Of a stretch of DNA of 64,000 nt, positions 51,013 to 59,840 are shown piece by piece (positions within the stretch are counted from its first letter, which is position 1; each line of letters opens with the position of its first letter). The notes under the pieces were generated by a model. That model was not told the origin of the DNA. It worked only from the letters and a program-made list of their open reading frames with translations, and did no database searches. The stretch spans positions 146,779 through 210,778 of the forward strand of contig JAVBLW010000001.1 in assembly GCA_031553215.1 (NCBI GenBank). The letters are read 5' to 3'. This DNA comes from JAVBLW01 sp031553215. Its GTDB lineage: Bacteria > Bacillota_I > Bacilli_A > Acholeplasmatales > Anaeroplasmataceae. The translations under genes and the position numbers were made by a program.

Positions 51013-52641
51013 TTACTCAACTGATATTATGTAAGAATAAATTTCTTGATTACCAGCAATTATTTCTACTTCAATATCCTCATTTACAGTAGTACAATAA
51101 TCCTCTAGCTCTGAAACCTCTTCATCAGAAACATTATTTCCATAGAAGAAAGTTACTATAGCACTATCATCATTAATGCATTTATTTAATAATTCCTTAC
51201 AAGCATCTACTCGATCTTGAGTTGAAACAACAATTTCTCCGTTACATATACCCATGTAATCTCCAGATTGAATTTTTACACCTTTTATTTCAGTATCTCT
51301 AACTGCGTAAGTGATTTCACCAGAGTTAGTTTTCTTTATTGTTTCAGTCATTTCTTCTACATTTGTTTCAATATCGGCATTGCTATCGAATACCATTAAA
51401 GAAGCATACCCTTGGGCAACAGTTTTTGCTTTTAATACCGCAATTTTTTGATCATCACAGATTTTTGTAGCTTGTTCAGCAGATAGTATAACATTTGAAT
51501 TATTTGGAATAATGATTACATTATCAGCGTTAACTGCCTTAACTGCCTTAACAAATTCTTCTGTAGGCGGATTCATAGTTTGTCCACCATCAATAATATA
51601 GTCAACACCAAGTTCTTTGAATGTATTTTTTATACCTTCACCAAAACACACGGCAATAATACCATATTTTTTATGTGGCTGAACTTTACTAGCTTCATCT
51701 TGAGCAATAACTTCAGTATGTTGAAGTCTCATATTTTCTACTTTAATGCTCATAAATTCACCATATTTTTGAGCTAAATTTAAAGCTTCTCCTGGCGTAT
51801 TTGTATGAACATGTACTTTACATAAATTATCATCTTTAACCAAAACTAAAGAATCACCCATAAAACTTAATGGTGAACGTAAATCAGATTCTTCAAAAGA
51901 ATTTTCATCTCTTAATTCAATAATAAATTCAGTACAATAACCAAATTTTATATCTGCATCTATAACAGCAGCAGATTTTGTACTACTTTCTTGTTGAACA
52001 TCAGAAGATTCTAACATTTTACCATTTAATGCCATTATCATTCCTTCAACAACTTTTATAAATCCAGCTCCACCGCTATCTACTACTCCAGCATCTTTCA
52101 AAACTGGTAATAAATTAGGTGTATTTTTTAAAGATATTCTTGCTTGTGTAATATAACGTGTAAATAAATCATCAAAATCAACAATAAATTGTTTTTCAGA
52201 ATCAACCTTTTGAGCAGACTCTCTAACTACAGTAAGTATTGTACCTTCAACTGGCTCCATAACTGCTTTGTAAGCAACTTCATAACCAGTTACAAGACAT
52301 TTTATGAAAGCGTTAACATCTAACTCGTTAGTAGTAACTTCTTTCATCCCTACATAAACACCACGAAAAAATTGAGAAAGAATAACTCCAGAGTTTCCTC
52401 TGGCTCCCATCAATAATCCACGAGATAAAGCTTTCGCTATGTCTATTATAGAACTAGATTGACAGTTGCTCATTTCACGAACCCCAGCCATCATAGTCAT
52501 TTGCATATTTGTTCCTGTGTCCCCATCTGGTACTGGAAACACATTAAGTGCATCGATTTCTTTGTGTTGATTTTTTAGATTTATTGCGCCGTTCATTACC
52601 ATCTTTTTAAGTAGCGTTCCGTTGATCGCATTTAAAGACAT
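51013..52641 (-). CDS. fakA: Fatty acid kinase catalytic protein FakA (YloV, DAK/DhaL family)
   Basis: Phosphorylates fatty acids held by FakB/DegV proteins. The 542 residues comprise a DhaL nucleotide domain (1-200) with DALNVFPVPDGDTGTNMQMTM coordinating Mg-ATP and SRGLLMGARGNSGVILSQ, and a C-terminal part (290-542) typical of YloV, KYGIIAVCFGEGI and DYIIDGGQTMNPPTEEF. The gene order with recG and plsX follows Bacillus yloV-recG-plsX, but the small yloU/asp23 gene is absent. GGAGGG precedes the ATG. Its likely FakB partner is the DegV gene at the window start. Confidence 0.93.
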   Translation of the reverse strand: MSLNAINGTLLKKMVMNGAINLKNQHKEIDALNVFPVPDGDTGTNMQMTMMAGVREMSNCQSSSIIDIAKALSRGLLMGARGNSGVILSQFFRGVYVGMKEVTTNELDVNAFIKCLVTGYEVAYKAVMEPVEGTILTVVRESAQKVDSEKQFIVDFDDLFTRYITQARISLKNTPNLLPVLKDAGVVDSGGAGFIKVVEGMIMALNGKMLESSDVQQESSTKSAAVIDADIKFGYCTEFIIELRDENSFEESDLRSPLSFMGDSLVLVKDDNLCKVHVHTNTPGEALNLAQKYGEFMSIKVENMRLQHTEVIAQDEASKVQPHKKYGIIAVCFGEGIKNTFKELGVDYIIDGGQTMNPPTEEFVKAVKAVNADNVIIIPNNSNVILSAEQATKICDDQKIAVLKAKTVAQGYASLMVFDSNADIETNVEEMTETIKKTNSGEITYAVRDTEIKGVKIQSGDYMGICNGEIVVSTQDRVDACKELLNKCINDDSAIVTFFYGNNVSDEEVSELEDYCTTVNEDIEVEIIAGNQEIYSYIISVE

Positions 52642-52962
52642 GGGTAGACCCTCCTATACTTTTTCTTAAGTAATATTTCAACAGTTGTATATATAATATT
52701 ATAAGTGTAAAACTTATCATAAATTTCTAATTTTTCACATTGTGATTTTTTTTCACAAATCAGGTTATATAATTTTTTAACCTTTTTCAATGTTGATATT
52801 AGCATTATAACATAAAATTATAAAATGTAAAATGTTTTTTACAATATATTATTTTTTTTAATAAATATACATTTTTTTTAGCAAACTACTTGATTTATTA
52901 TTCATATGTGGTAAAATAAAAAGGCTGATTAATGATTTTGTCAACATAAGGAGGTAAAAACT
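52642..52962. other. Divergent promoter region between fakA and rpmB
   Basis: About 320 extremely AT-rich bases without an ORF. It holds the rpmB promoter and presumably that of fakA, for which only loose candidates are seen. A small palindrome TCACA-ttg-TGTGA-like sequence occurs near 52735-52747. No FabT-like box was found. Confidence 0.5.
52890..52917 (+). promoter_or_regulatory. rpmB promoter
   Basis: TTGATT, 16-base spacer, TAAAAT with TGg immediately before it. Confidence 0.6.
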
Positions 52963-53151
52963 ATGGCTAAATGTTATGCAACTGGAAAAACAACTGTTTT
53001 TGGAAATTCAAGAAGTCATGCTTTAAATGCTAACCGTCGTACTTGGAAAGCTAATTTACAAACAGTACATATCGTTGATGAAAATGGTAACGTAAAAAAA
53101 GTAAAGGTTTCTGCTAGAGCAATCAAAAGTGGGAAATTAAATAGAGCGTAA
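52963..53151 (+). CDS. rpmB: Large ribosomal subunit protein bL28
   Basis: 62 residues, normal for bL28. TGKTTVFGNSRSHALNANRRTWKANLQ and VSARAIKSGKLNR are the family signatures; it lies on the 50S subunit near the exit of tRNA site. AAGGAGG precedes the ATG. It is transcribed alone against the direction of its neighbours, between the fakA and spoVM genes. Confidence 0.97.
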   Translation: MAKCYATGKTTVFGNSRSHALNANRRTWKANLQTVHIVDENGNVKKVKVSARAIKSGKLNRA

Positions 53152-53176
53152 TTTTCAAACATACACGCAAGTATTC

Positions 53177-53200
53177 AAATTGGCCAAAAGCCAATTTTTT
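53177..53200 (+). terminator. rpmB terminator
   Basis: AAATTGGC/GCCAATTT stem, CAAAA loop, T tract. Confidence 0.8.
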
Positions 53201-53212
53201 GCGCTTTATAAG

Positions 53213-53236
53213 CAAAAAAAGGTTCTTATGAACCTT
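53213..53236 (-). terminator. spoVM terminator
   Basis: AAGGTTC/GAACCTT stem, 4-base loop, T7 on the minus strand; overlaps the spoVM stop codon. Confidence 0.75.
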
Positions 53237-53324
53237 ACTTTTCCTTGTGCCCAAATATTTTTGCGAATCCTCTTAAAATCACCGAAATAAACTTAGGCAC
53301 CTTAATTACATAAAAACGCACCAT
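53235..53324 (-). CDS. spoVM: Stage V sporulation protein SpoVM
   Basis: A 29-residue amphipathic helix protein that marks the forespore surface by its curvature and recruits the coat ATPase SpoIVA. The core FYVIKVPKFISVILRGF aligns directly with FYTIKLPKFLGGIVRAM of B. subtilis, including the critical Pro. GTGGTGA precedes the ATG and is partly hidden in a small hairpin (ACCAC/GTGGT). Position between rpe and rpmB is exactly that of spoVM in Bacillus (thiN is missing), which makes this call firm despite its size. It may be transcribed from its own sporulation promoter or with rpe. Confidence 0.88.
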   Translation of the reverse strand: MVRFYVIKVPKFISVILRGFAKIFGHKEK

Positions 53325-53356
53325 CAATCACCACTAAATAATATGTGGTAATTTAA

Positions 53357-53998
53357 TTATTTATTCATTAATGTTTCTACTTTTTCTTTTTTATTTGATG
53401 AATTCATAATATAACTTCCCGCTACAACTACATCAATATTGCTTTCTTTTACATAAACGATAGTTTCTTCATTAATTCCACCATCTACTTCGATCTCATA
53501 ATTATATTTATTTTCTTCACGTAATGAATATAATTTTTTAATTTTATCAATTGAAGAATTCATAAATTTTTGCCCACCAAATCCTGGTTCCACAGACATC
53601 ACTAAAACAAGATCTAAATACGGTAAATATCTTTTTATATCATCAACTGAAGAGTTTGGCTTAATTGATAAACCAACTTTCTTACCATACTTTTTAATCT
53701 CATTTATTGTATCCATTACATTTGATAATGATTCATAATGAAAAGTAATTATATCACTACCAGCATCGGCAAATTCTTTGATATATTTTATTGGATCAAT
53801 GATCATCAAATGAACATCAAAAACATTTGAAAAATGTGGTCTTAAATCCTTTATTAATTTGGGACCAAATGTCAAATTAGGAACAAAAACTCCATCCATA
53901 ACATCAATATGTATGTACTCACATACATCCTTTATTTCATTCAATTCAGACTTCAAATTTGTGAAATCACACGTTAAAAACGATGGACTTATTTTCAT
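53357..53998 (-). CDS. rpe: Ribulose-phosphate 3-epimerase
   Basis: Interconverts ribulose-5-phosphate and xylulose-5-phosphate in the pentose phosphate pathway. The 213-residue TIM barrel shows KISPSFLTCDFTNL, HIDVMDGVFVPNLTFGP (metal His and Asp), FDVHLMI and VMSVEPGFGGQKF, then VDGGI for the phosphate and catalytic Asp. Starts 4 bases after rsgA, in the conserved rsgA-rpe order. Confidence 0.95.
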   Translation of the reverse strand: MKISPSFLTCDFTNLKSELNEIKDVCEYIHIDVMDGVFVPNLTFGPKLIKDLRPHFSNVFDVHLMIIDPIKYIKEFADAGSDIITFHYESLSNVMDTINEIKKYGKKVGLSIKPNSSVDDIKRYLPYLDLVLVMSVEPGFGGQKFMNSSIDKIKKLYSLREENKYNYEIEVDGGINEETIVYVKESNIDVVVAGSYIMNSSNKKEKVETLMNK

Positions 53999-54002
53999 AT
54001 TT

Positions 54003-54941
54003 TTACCTCTTATTACTCTCTTTTAAATCATTGTATATTTTTATATAATTTTCATATCTAGACTTTAATATTTCATTATCATTCACAATTTCACAACCTA
54101 AAGAATTTGATTCATGATTACAATCTTTAAAACGACATTTTTTATCGCTAAATTCTATAAAATAATTCTTTAATTCTTCCGGTTTTATATCCTGTAAATC
54201 TAATTTTGAAAATCCTGGTGTATCCCCTAATAATCCATTAAAATGCTGATATAACGTTGTTTCCCTCGTCGTATGTTTTCCTCTCCCAAGGGCTTCCGAT
54301 ATATCTTGAGTATTTAAACTAAATCCTGGAATCAAAGCATTTATAAGCGTTGATTTACCAGCACCAGTTTGTCCACTCAGAACACTTATTTTATTAGATA
54401 AATACTCCGTTATTTCTGATTTATTTGTTAGATCCATGCTATTAACATATACAACATTATAGCCAATTTTTTCATAGTATTTAAGTTTATTTTTTAAATC
54501 CTTTAATTCACTTTCTGTTAATAAATCAATCTTACTTATAACAATCAAAGGAGTTATATTTTGTTTTTCTAAATTAACTAAAAACATGTCTAACAATAGA
54601 AAACTAAAATCCGGTCTCTTAGCGGCAAATATCAGTATTATTTGATCAACATTTGAGATATCAGGACGAACTAATTGATTTTTTCTCTCATAAACATTTA
54701 TAATGTAATTAACACCATCATTTATTTCTATATCTACGAAATCCCCTACCTTAGGACTCAATTTAATTGTATTAACATCTAATTTGGTACTCAGCTTATT
54801 TTTACTAGTATTAAAGCTCGATTTCTTGTCTACTACAACGCTTCTCAGCTTCCCTCTTGCCCTACACACTATCTTTTCATTATCATCTGTTAGTACAATA
54901 TAGTTTCCACCATTTAAATTAATTACTCGTCCCTTTGGCAT
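54003..54941 (-). CDS. rsgA: Ribosome small subunit-dependent GTPase A
   Basis: Assists late maturation of the 30S subunit. The 312-residue protein has an N-terminal OB fold, the circularly permuted GTPase order with ISKIDL (G4) first, LSGQTGAGKSTLIN (G1) next and GDTPGFS (G3) after it, and a C-terminal zinc site (CRFKDCNHESNSLGC). The GTPase order is diagnostic. In Bacillus its upstream neighbour is prkC; here the neighbour is a kinase-less PASTA protein 9 bases away. Confidence 0.95.
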   Translation of the reverse strand: MPKGRVINLNGGNYIVLTDDNEKIVCRARGKLRSVVVDKKSSFNTSKNKLSTKLDVNTIKLSPKVGDFVDIEINDGVNYIINVYERKNQLVRPDISNVDQIILIFAAKRPDFSFLLLDMFLVNLEKQNITPLIVISKIDLLTESELKDLKNKLKYYEKIGYNVVYVNSMDLTNKSEITEYLSNKISVLSGQTGAGKSTLINALIPGFSLNTQDISEALGRGKHTTRETTLYQHFNGLLGDTPGFSKLDLQDIKPEELKNYFIEFSDKKCRFKDCNHESNSLGCEIVNDNEILKSRYENYIKIYNDLKESNKR

Positions 54942-54950
54942 ACTTTCTCC

Positions 54951-55826
54951 TTATTTTGTTACACGTAAATATAACGTCATACTATTATCATAATATAAAT
55001 TTTTATCAATATCAATAACTTTGTTCGCAACTTCATTGCTTTCAACATATATAATTTCAAAATCTATCTTATTTAAATAAAAAATGGCTAATTCTAAATC
55101 CATGCCCTTAAAAGTCGATACATCAGTGAAACCTTTTGATACATAAATAATAAATTCATTTTGATTACCCTTTAATACTTTTGTATTTGGTTTTATCGAC
55201 TGACCAATTATAGTCCCAAAAGGTTCAAATGAATATTCATATACATAGTTAACATTCAAATCATATTCATAAAACATCTTCGAAATTTCAGTCACTTCAT
55301 CTCCGGTTAAATCAGGTATGATTAAAGAATTATTATGCTTCACAACCTTAAGAACCAGATTGGTATCAGCAATTTTTGTGAAAGGTTGCTGACTTTGACT
55401 AATAATTATATTCTCTGGTAATTCATTATTTATCACTTCTTGAATTTCCAAATTAATATTATTTATTCTACAAAAATCAGCTAATTCATCACTAACTTCT
55501 TCATAAACCATGTTTGTATAGTCGTCAAGAAAAACCTCTTCTTGCTTAGTAATATATAATGTAACAACACTTTTTGTTTTTACACTAGAACCAGCTTCTG
55601 GAGAAGTATACAAAACAAAAACTTCTTCTGATTGTTCTATTTCAATAATTCTATAATTTAATTTTTTTTGACTAAGTTTTTCTTTGGCTTCTAATAAACT
55701 AAGATTTGAAACATCTGGTATCTCAACTATTTTTCTTGTATTTATTTTTGGATAGACAACTAGATAAAAAAACCAAGCAGTTACTATAATAACACAAATT
55801 CCTATTAATATTTTTGTATATTTCAT
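54951..55826 (-). CDS. Membrane-anchored PASTA-repeat protein lacking a kinase domain
   Basis: 291 residues: a short cytoplasmic tail, one membrane helix (6-25), then four extracellular PASTA-like repeats (about 35-93, 100-164, 168-231, 233-290), with VEIPDVSNLSLLEAKEKL, TSPEAGSSVKTKS and IIGQSIKPNTKVLKG as typical pieces. PASTA repeats bind peptidoglycan fragments. The position between rlmN and rsgA is that of prpC-prkC in Bacillus, but neither the kinase domain nor PrpC is present, so this looks like the surviving ectodomain of PrkC. No start or coding trace of a kinase occurs in the 36-base gap before it. It may still sense or bind wall fragments. Confidence 0.8.
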   Translation of the reverse strand: MKYTKILIGICVIIVTAWFFYLVVYPKINTRKIVEIPDVSNLSLLEAKEKLSQKKLNYRIIEIEQSEEVFVLYTSPEAGSSVKTKSVVTLYITKQEEVFLDDYTNMVYEEVSDELADFCRINNINLEIQEVINNELPENIIISQSQQPFTKIADTNLVLKVVKHNNSLIIPDLTGDEVTEISKMFYEYDLNVNYVYEYSFEPFGTIIGQSIKPNTKVLKGNQNEFIIYVSKGFTDVSTFKGMDLELAIFYLNKIDFEIIYVESNEVANKVIDIDKNLYYDNSMTLYLRVTK

Positions 55827-55828
55827 TA

Positions 55829-55859
55829 AAAAACACCCTTTTTTATTTTGGGTGTTTTT
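55829..55859 (-). terminator. rlmN terminator whose 3' arm contains the PASTA-gene ribosome-binding site
   Basis: AAAAACACCC/GGGTGTTTTT stem. On the minus strand the 3' arm AAGGGTGTTTTTT is both the terminator and the Shine-Dalgarno, 2 bases before the ATG. Confidence 0.75.
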
Positions 55860-55862
55860 ACA

Positions 55863-56885
55863 TTATTTATTCATATGTTTGCTTCTTAATTGACCACAAG
55901 CAGCATCAATATCAAAACCTTGTTCTAAACGCATTGTAGCATTTATTCCGCGTTTTTTTAAAGTATCGTAGAACTTATTCATATTTTCCTTTGTACTGCG
56001 TTTAAACGGTTTCTCTTTGACCTCATTATATGGAATCAGATTAACATATACATTTAATCCTCTAATCAAATCAGATAATTCATGAGCATTTGATACACTA
56101 TCATTTATTCCATCTAATAATATATATTCTAATGTAACACGACGATTTGTTTCGTCAATATAATCAGATATTGCATTAATTAACTCATGAATATCATATG
56201 CTTTATTTATCTTCATAATTTGATTTCTAATTTCATTATTAGGAGCATGAAGAGAAATAGCTAGATTACTTTGTAAATTTTCTTTTGCATAATCATATAT
56301 TTTAGGAACCAAACCACAAGTAGAAACACTTATATGTCTAGCACCGATTTCTAATCCATTAGGATTATTAATTATTCTTAAAAACTTCATTAAATTATCA
56401 TAATTATCAAATGGTTCTCCTATCCCCATTACAACAACATGGCTAATCCTAATATCAAGAACAGAACTAACAGTCATTAATTGAGATACCAATTCTGACA
56501 CTTCTAAATTTCTTAATTTTTGCTTCATTCCCGATGCACAAAATGCACACCCCATATTACATCCAACTTGGCTGGTAACACAAATACTTTTCCCATATGG
56601 GTGATTCATAAGTACTGTTTCAATTAGATTACCATCTTCAAGTTCAAATAAGAATTTATTAGTTCCATCACTACTTACTTGATGATCCTTTATAGTTAAT
56701 AATTTAAGTTCAAAATTTTTATTAAGTTGTTCGATAACATCTTTTTTTATATTAGTAATTTCACTAAAGTCTTTTATTTTATGTCTAAAAACCCATTCAT
56801 AGATTTGAGTTGCTCTAAAGGGTTTTAAACCTATTGATACAAAGTATTCTTTTATATCATCTATTGTGCAGCCATATATATTCAT
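55863..56885 (-). CDS. rlmN: Dual-specificity 23S rRNA/tRNA adenine-C2 methyltransferase
   Basis: Radical-SAM enzyme that methylates A2503 of 23S rRNA and A37 of some tRNAs. The 340-residue length is normal. The cluster motif is VGCNMGCAFCASG (CxxxCxxC), followed by GIGEPFDNYDN, and the C-terminal methyl-carrying Cys is in DIDAACGQL, with a conserved Cys in the N-terminal half of the barrel (SVSTCGLVP). Directly upstream of the PASTA gene, as rlmN is of prpC-prkC in Bacillus. Confidence 0.95.
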   Translation of the reverse strand: MNIYGCTIDDIKEYFVSIGLKPFRATQIYEWVFRHKIKDFSEITNIKKDVIEQLNKNFELKLLTIKDHQVSSDGTNKFLFELEDGNLIETVLMNHPYGKSICVTSQVGCNMGCAFCASGMKQKLRNLEVSELVSQLMTVSSVLDIRISHVVVMGIGEPFDNYDNLMKFLRIINNPNGLEIGARHISVSTCGLVPKIYDYAKENLQSNLAISLHAPNNEIRNQIMKINKAYDIHELINAISDYIDETNRRVTLEYILLDGINDSVSNAHELSDLIRGLNVYVNLIPYNEVKEKPFKRSTKENMNKFYDTLKKRGINATMRLEQGFDIDAACGQLRSKHMNK

Positions 56886-56892
56886 AAAATAC

Positions 56893-57411
56893 CTACCTTC
56901 TTAAATCAATTTTTGATAGAAATTCAATTAATTCTTCACAATCAAAATCTGATTCAAATCCAGCTTTTTTGACTATATACATGCTTGAAGCACTAGTATA
57001 TAAAATTATATCTTCTTCATCAATTTGTATCTTAAATAATTTATTATATTGCAATTTATTAGTACTCACATTTTCTCCAGATGTTATTTCAACAGTAAAG
57101 AATTCTTCTTCGAATTCATACTTATATACAACACCATCTAAAAACAACTTATTTTGCTTTGTTACACTTTGCTTTGTTATAAGAATTGCAATAAGAGGCA
57201 TTAGAAGAAATACTATACCAAATAATGAAAATAATATAGCGAAGAATTTCAAATTTGATTCTAACGATATTGAAGCAAAAAATAAACATATTCCAGTGAT
57301 CAATAAGGTTCCGCCAATAAAGAAAAACTTATATGTACTCTTGAAAACTATTCTCACAGTACTTTTTATTAAATCGCTCATATTAAAATCGGCTTGATTA
57401 ATGATTTTCAT
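56893..57411 (-). CDS. Membrane protein with two helices and a YcxB-like C-terminal domain
   Basis: 172 residues. Two adjacent hydrophobic helices (about 30-49 and 55-78) are followed by a small beta-rich domain (95-165: YKYEFEEEFFTVEITSG, YNKLFKIQIDEEDIILYTS, YIVKKAGFES). The layout resembles YcxB-like membrane proteins. GAGGTGAAG precedes the ATG. Seven bases separate it from rlmN, so they are probably co-transcribed. Function unknown. Confidence 0.6.
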   Translation of the reverse strand: MKIINQADFNMSDLIKSTVRIVFKSTYKFFFIGGTLLITGICLFFASISLESNLKFFAILFSLFGIVFLLMPLIAILITKQSVTKQNKLFLDGVVYKYEFEEEFFTVEITSGENVSTNKLQYNKLFKIQIDEEDIILYTSASSMYIVKKAGFESDFDCEELIEFLSKIDLRR

Positions 57412-57463
57412 GCTACTTCACCTCTTGTGCATATTATAACATTTTTAGACAAGAAAACAAATA

Positions 57464-59839
57464 TTATCTTAACCTAGCTTTGAAATTAAAATCTAGTCTA
57501 TTCAATATGCTATTTATAACTTTATCTACATCGTTTGCTTCAAGCGTTTTTTCGCTATCTTGGAACGTTAACTTAATAGCTAAAGACTTTTCGTCTTCTG
57601 CCACATTACTTCCTTCGTATACGTCAAATACATATGAATCAATTAGTAATTTTTTAGCAGTTTGTTTTACTACATCTAAAACTTGTCTTGCGTTTATTTC
57701 TTTTTTGACTACAATAGCTAAATCTCTTGTAATAGTTGGGAATTTAGATAAAACATTATATTTGAATTCTTTATTTGTTAATTCCATTACCTTATCTAAA
57801 TCTATCTCAAACACAACAGTTTTAGTTAAATCATTTTCCTTAATATACCTTGGATGTAATTCACCAAGAATACCAATAGTCTCGTTATTTACTTTTACAT
57901 ACGCTGTTCTACCAGGATGGAAGTTTTTATTAGCATTTGTAGCTTGTTCATATGTAACAACAATATTCAACTTAGCAAATAAATTATCTAATAATCCTTT
58001 TACTAAAAAGAAATCCGCTACTTGTTTTTCGCCCTTCCATAGATTGCTTGTATATAACCCAGTAAAAGCACCACTTACTAATGTAATTTCATCCGTAGTA
58101 TCGTACTTTTTACCTATTTCAAAGAAAGCCATATTTTCTTGTTTACGAGCTTTATTATATTGAATTACTTCTACTAATCCATTTAATAAACTTTGACGCA
58201 TAACTGCTTTATCTTCACTCATTGGCATCAATAATTCAATGGCTTCGTTTTCTTCTAAAGTAAAATCATTCAATTTATTTTTATTGATTAATGAATATGT
58301 TACTGTTTCATTCATTCCTAATCCAGATAATAAATAACGAACATTTCTTATAGTTTTTTGTCTTCTAGTTAAAGAACCCTTATCATTAGTCATTGGTAGA
58401 ACAGTTGGGATATTATCATATCCATAAATTCTAGCAACATCTTCAATAATATGTTGATCCCAAGCTTCTAAATCCATTCTTCTTGATGGGATAGTAATAA
58501 CAAAATCATCATTTTCTTCTTTGAAATCATAGGCTAAAGAAACGAAAATACTTTTGATTTCCTCAGTTGATAAAGAAGTTCCTAATACTGAATTTATTTT
58601 CTTTGTAGATACATTTACCTTTTCAATTGGTAATTCTTTTGTTACAATTTTAACTAATTCTTCACTTACTTTTCCACCAGCTAATTTTTCTAACAAATAA
58701 CAAGCATAATCAAGTGCACGTTCAACTCGGTAATAATCAATTTTTCTTTCAAAACGAGTAGAAGATTCACTCTTTAATCCTAATCTTGAAGAAGTTCTTC
58801 TTATACTAACAGGATCAAAATAAGCTGCCTCTAATGCAACATTTACAGTAGTATTTGTTACTTCTGTATTAGAAGCACCCATTACTCCTCCTATACATGT
58901 AACAACATTACCATCAGTTATAACAATATCTGTATTAACTAAATTACGTTCAATATCATCTAATGTTGTTACTTTTTCATTATCAAAAGCATTTCTAACT
59001 AGTATTTTATTTCCTAATTTATCAGCATCAAATGAATGTAATGGTTGCCCCATTTCCATTAATACATAGTTTGTAATATCAACTACATTATTAATAGGAC
59101 GAACTCCTGAAGCTATTAATCTAGATTTAATCCACCATGGTGATTCACCTATCTTAATATCTTTTATGTATCTTATACAGTATTTTAAACAATTATCTGT
59201 AGTCACTTCTACTTTGACAGGATTTTTATCATTTGTATAATTAGCTTTTAATTCTTTTACCTTAATTTTTTGTCCAAGTTTTGCAGCAATATCAAAAGCA
59301 ACACCTTCAACTGACAATAAATCACTTCTATTTGAAGTTAATTCTAAATCAAATACATAATCATCTAAATATAAATATTCTAATGGATTTTCTCCTACTT
59401 TAGCATCTTCCCCTAAAATATAAATTCCATTTTTAAATTCTTCTGGTACATACTTTTCTTCAAATCCTAATTCTTGTAATGAACAAATCATACCATTTGA
59501 TTCAACACCGCGAACCTTAGAAGCTTTAATTTTAAAATCTCCTGGTAATACTGCACCAGGACATGCAACTATTACTTTTTGTCCAACATTAACGTTAGGT
59601 GCCCCACAAACAATTTGAGATACCCCTTCTTTTAATTCAACTTGACAAACATGTAGGTGATCACTATTTTCATGATTTATACATTCTTTAACATATCCAA
59701 CTTGTAAGCATGTAGCTTCAACCAATTTATATTCAGCTTCAATTTCAACGATATGTGTTGAAATAATTTTACTTAAATCTGCAATACTTACTTTATCAAA
59801 ATTTAAATAGTCACGTAACCAATTTAAAGATACTTTCAT
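57464..59839 (-). CDS. pheT: Phenylalanine--tRNA ligase beta subunit
   Basis: Noncatalytic and editing subunit of the class II (alpha-beta)2 phenylalanyl-tRNA synthetase. 791 residues: EMAP/tRNA-binding N domain (VGYVKECINHENSDHLHVC), B3/B4 editing domain, B5 core (SLAYDF) and C-terminal anticodon-binding domain (KFPTITRDLAIVVK). The ATG follows AAGGAGGG located in the end of pheS; a longer frame would overlap pheS. Second gene of the T-box operon pheST. Confidence 0.96.
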   Translation of the reverse strand: MKVSLNWLRDYLNFDKVSIADLSKIISTHIVEIEAEYKLVEATCLQVGYVKECINHENSDHLHVCQVELKEGVSQIVCGAPNVNVGQKVIVACPGAVLPGDFKIKASKVRGVESNGMICSLQELGFEEKYVPEEFKNGIYILGEDAKVGENPLEYLYLDDYVFDLELTSNRSDLLSVEGVAFDIAAKLGQKIKVKELKANYTNDKNPVKVEVTTDNCLKYCIRYIKDIKIGESPWWIKSRLIASGVRPINNVVDITNYVLMEMGQPLHSFDADKLGNKILVRNAFDNEKVTTLDDIERNLVNTDIVITDGNVVTCIGGVMGASNTEVTNTTVNVALEAAYFDPVSIRRTSSRLGLKSESSTRFERKIDYYRVERALDYACYLLEKLAGGKVSEELVKIVTKELPIEKVNVSTKKINSVLGTSLSTEEIKSIFVSLAYDFKEENDDFVITIPSRRMDLEAWDQHIIEDVARIYGYDNIPTVLPMTNDKGSLTRRQKTIRNVRYLLSGLGMNETVTYSLINKNKLNDFTLEENEAIELLMPMSEDKAVMRQSLLNGLVEVIQYNKARKQENMAFFEIGKKYDTTDEITLVSGAFTGLYTSNLWKGEKQVADFFLVKGLLDNLFAKLNIVVTYEQATNANKNFHPGRTAYVKVNNETIGILGELHPRYIKENDLTKTVVFEIDLDKVMELTNKEFKYNVLSKFPTITRDLAIVVKKEINARQVLDVVKQTAKKLLIDSYVFDVYEGSNVAEDEKSLAIKLTFQDSEKTLEANDVDKVINSILNRLDFNFKARLR

Positions 59840-59840
59840 A

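Noticed and set aside
52642..52962. FabT- or FapR-like site ahead of fakA
   Set aside because: No TTTGAnnnTCAAA or FapR 17-mer was found in the gap; only AT-rich sequence.
57480..58163. 227-codon open frame on the plus strand opposite pheT
   Set aside because: It is antisense to a well-supported gene, is explained by its codon pattern, and has no ribosome-binding site or recognisable product. Other opposite-strand frames inside gapA, uvrB, recG, rnc and plsX were left out for the same reason.
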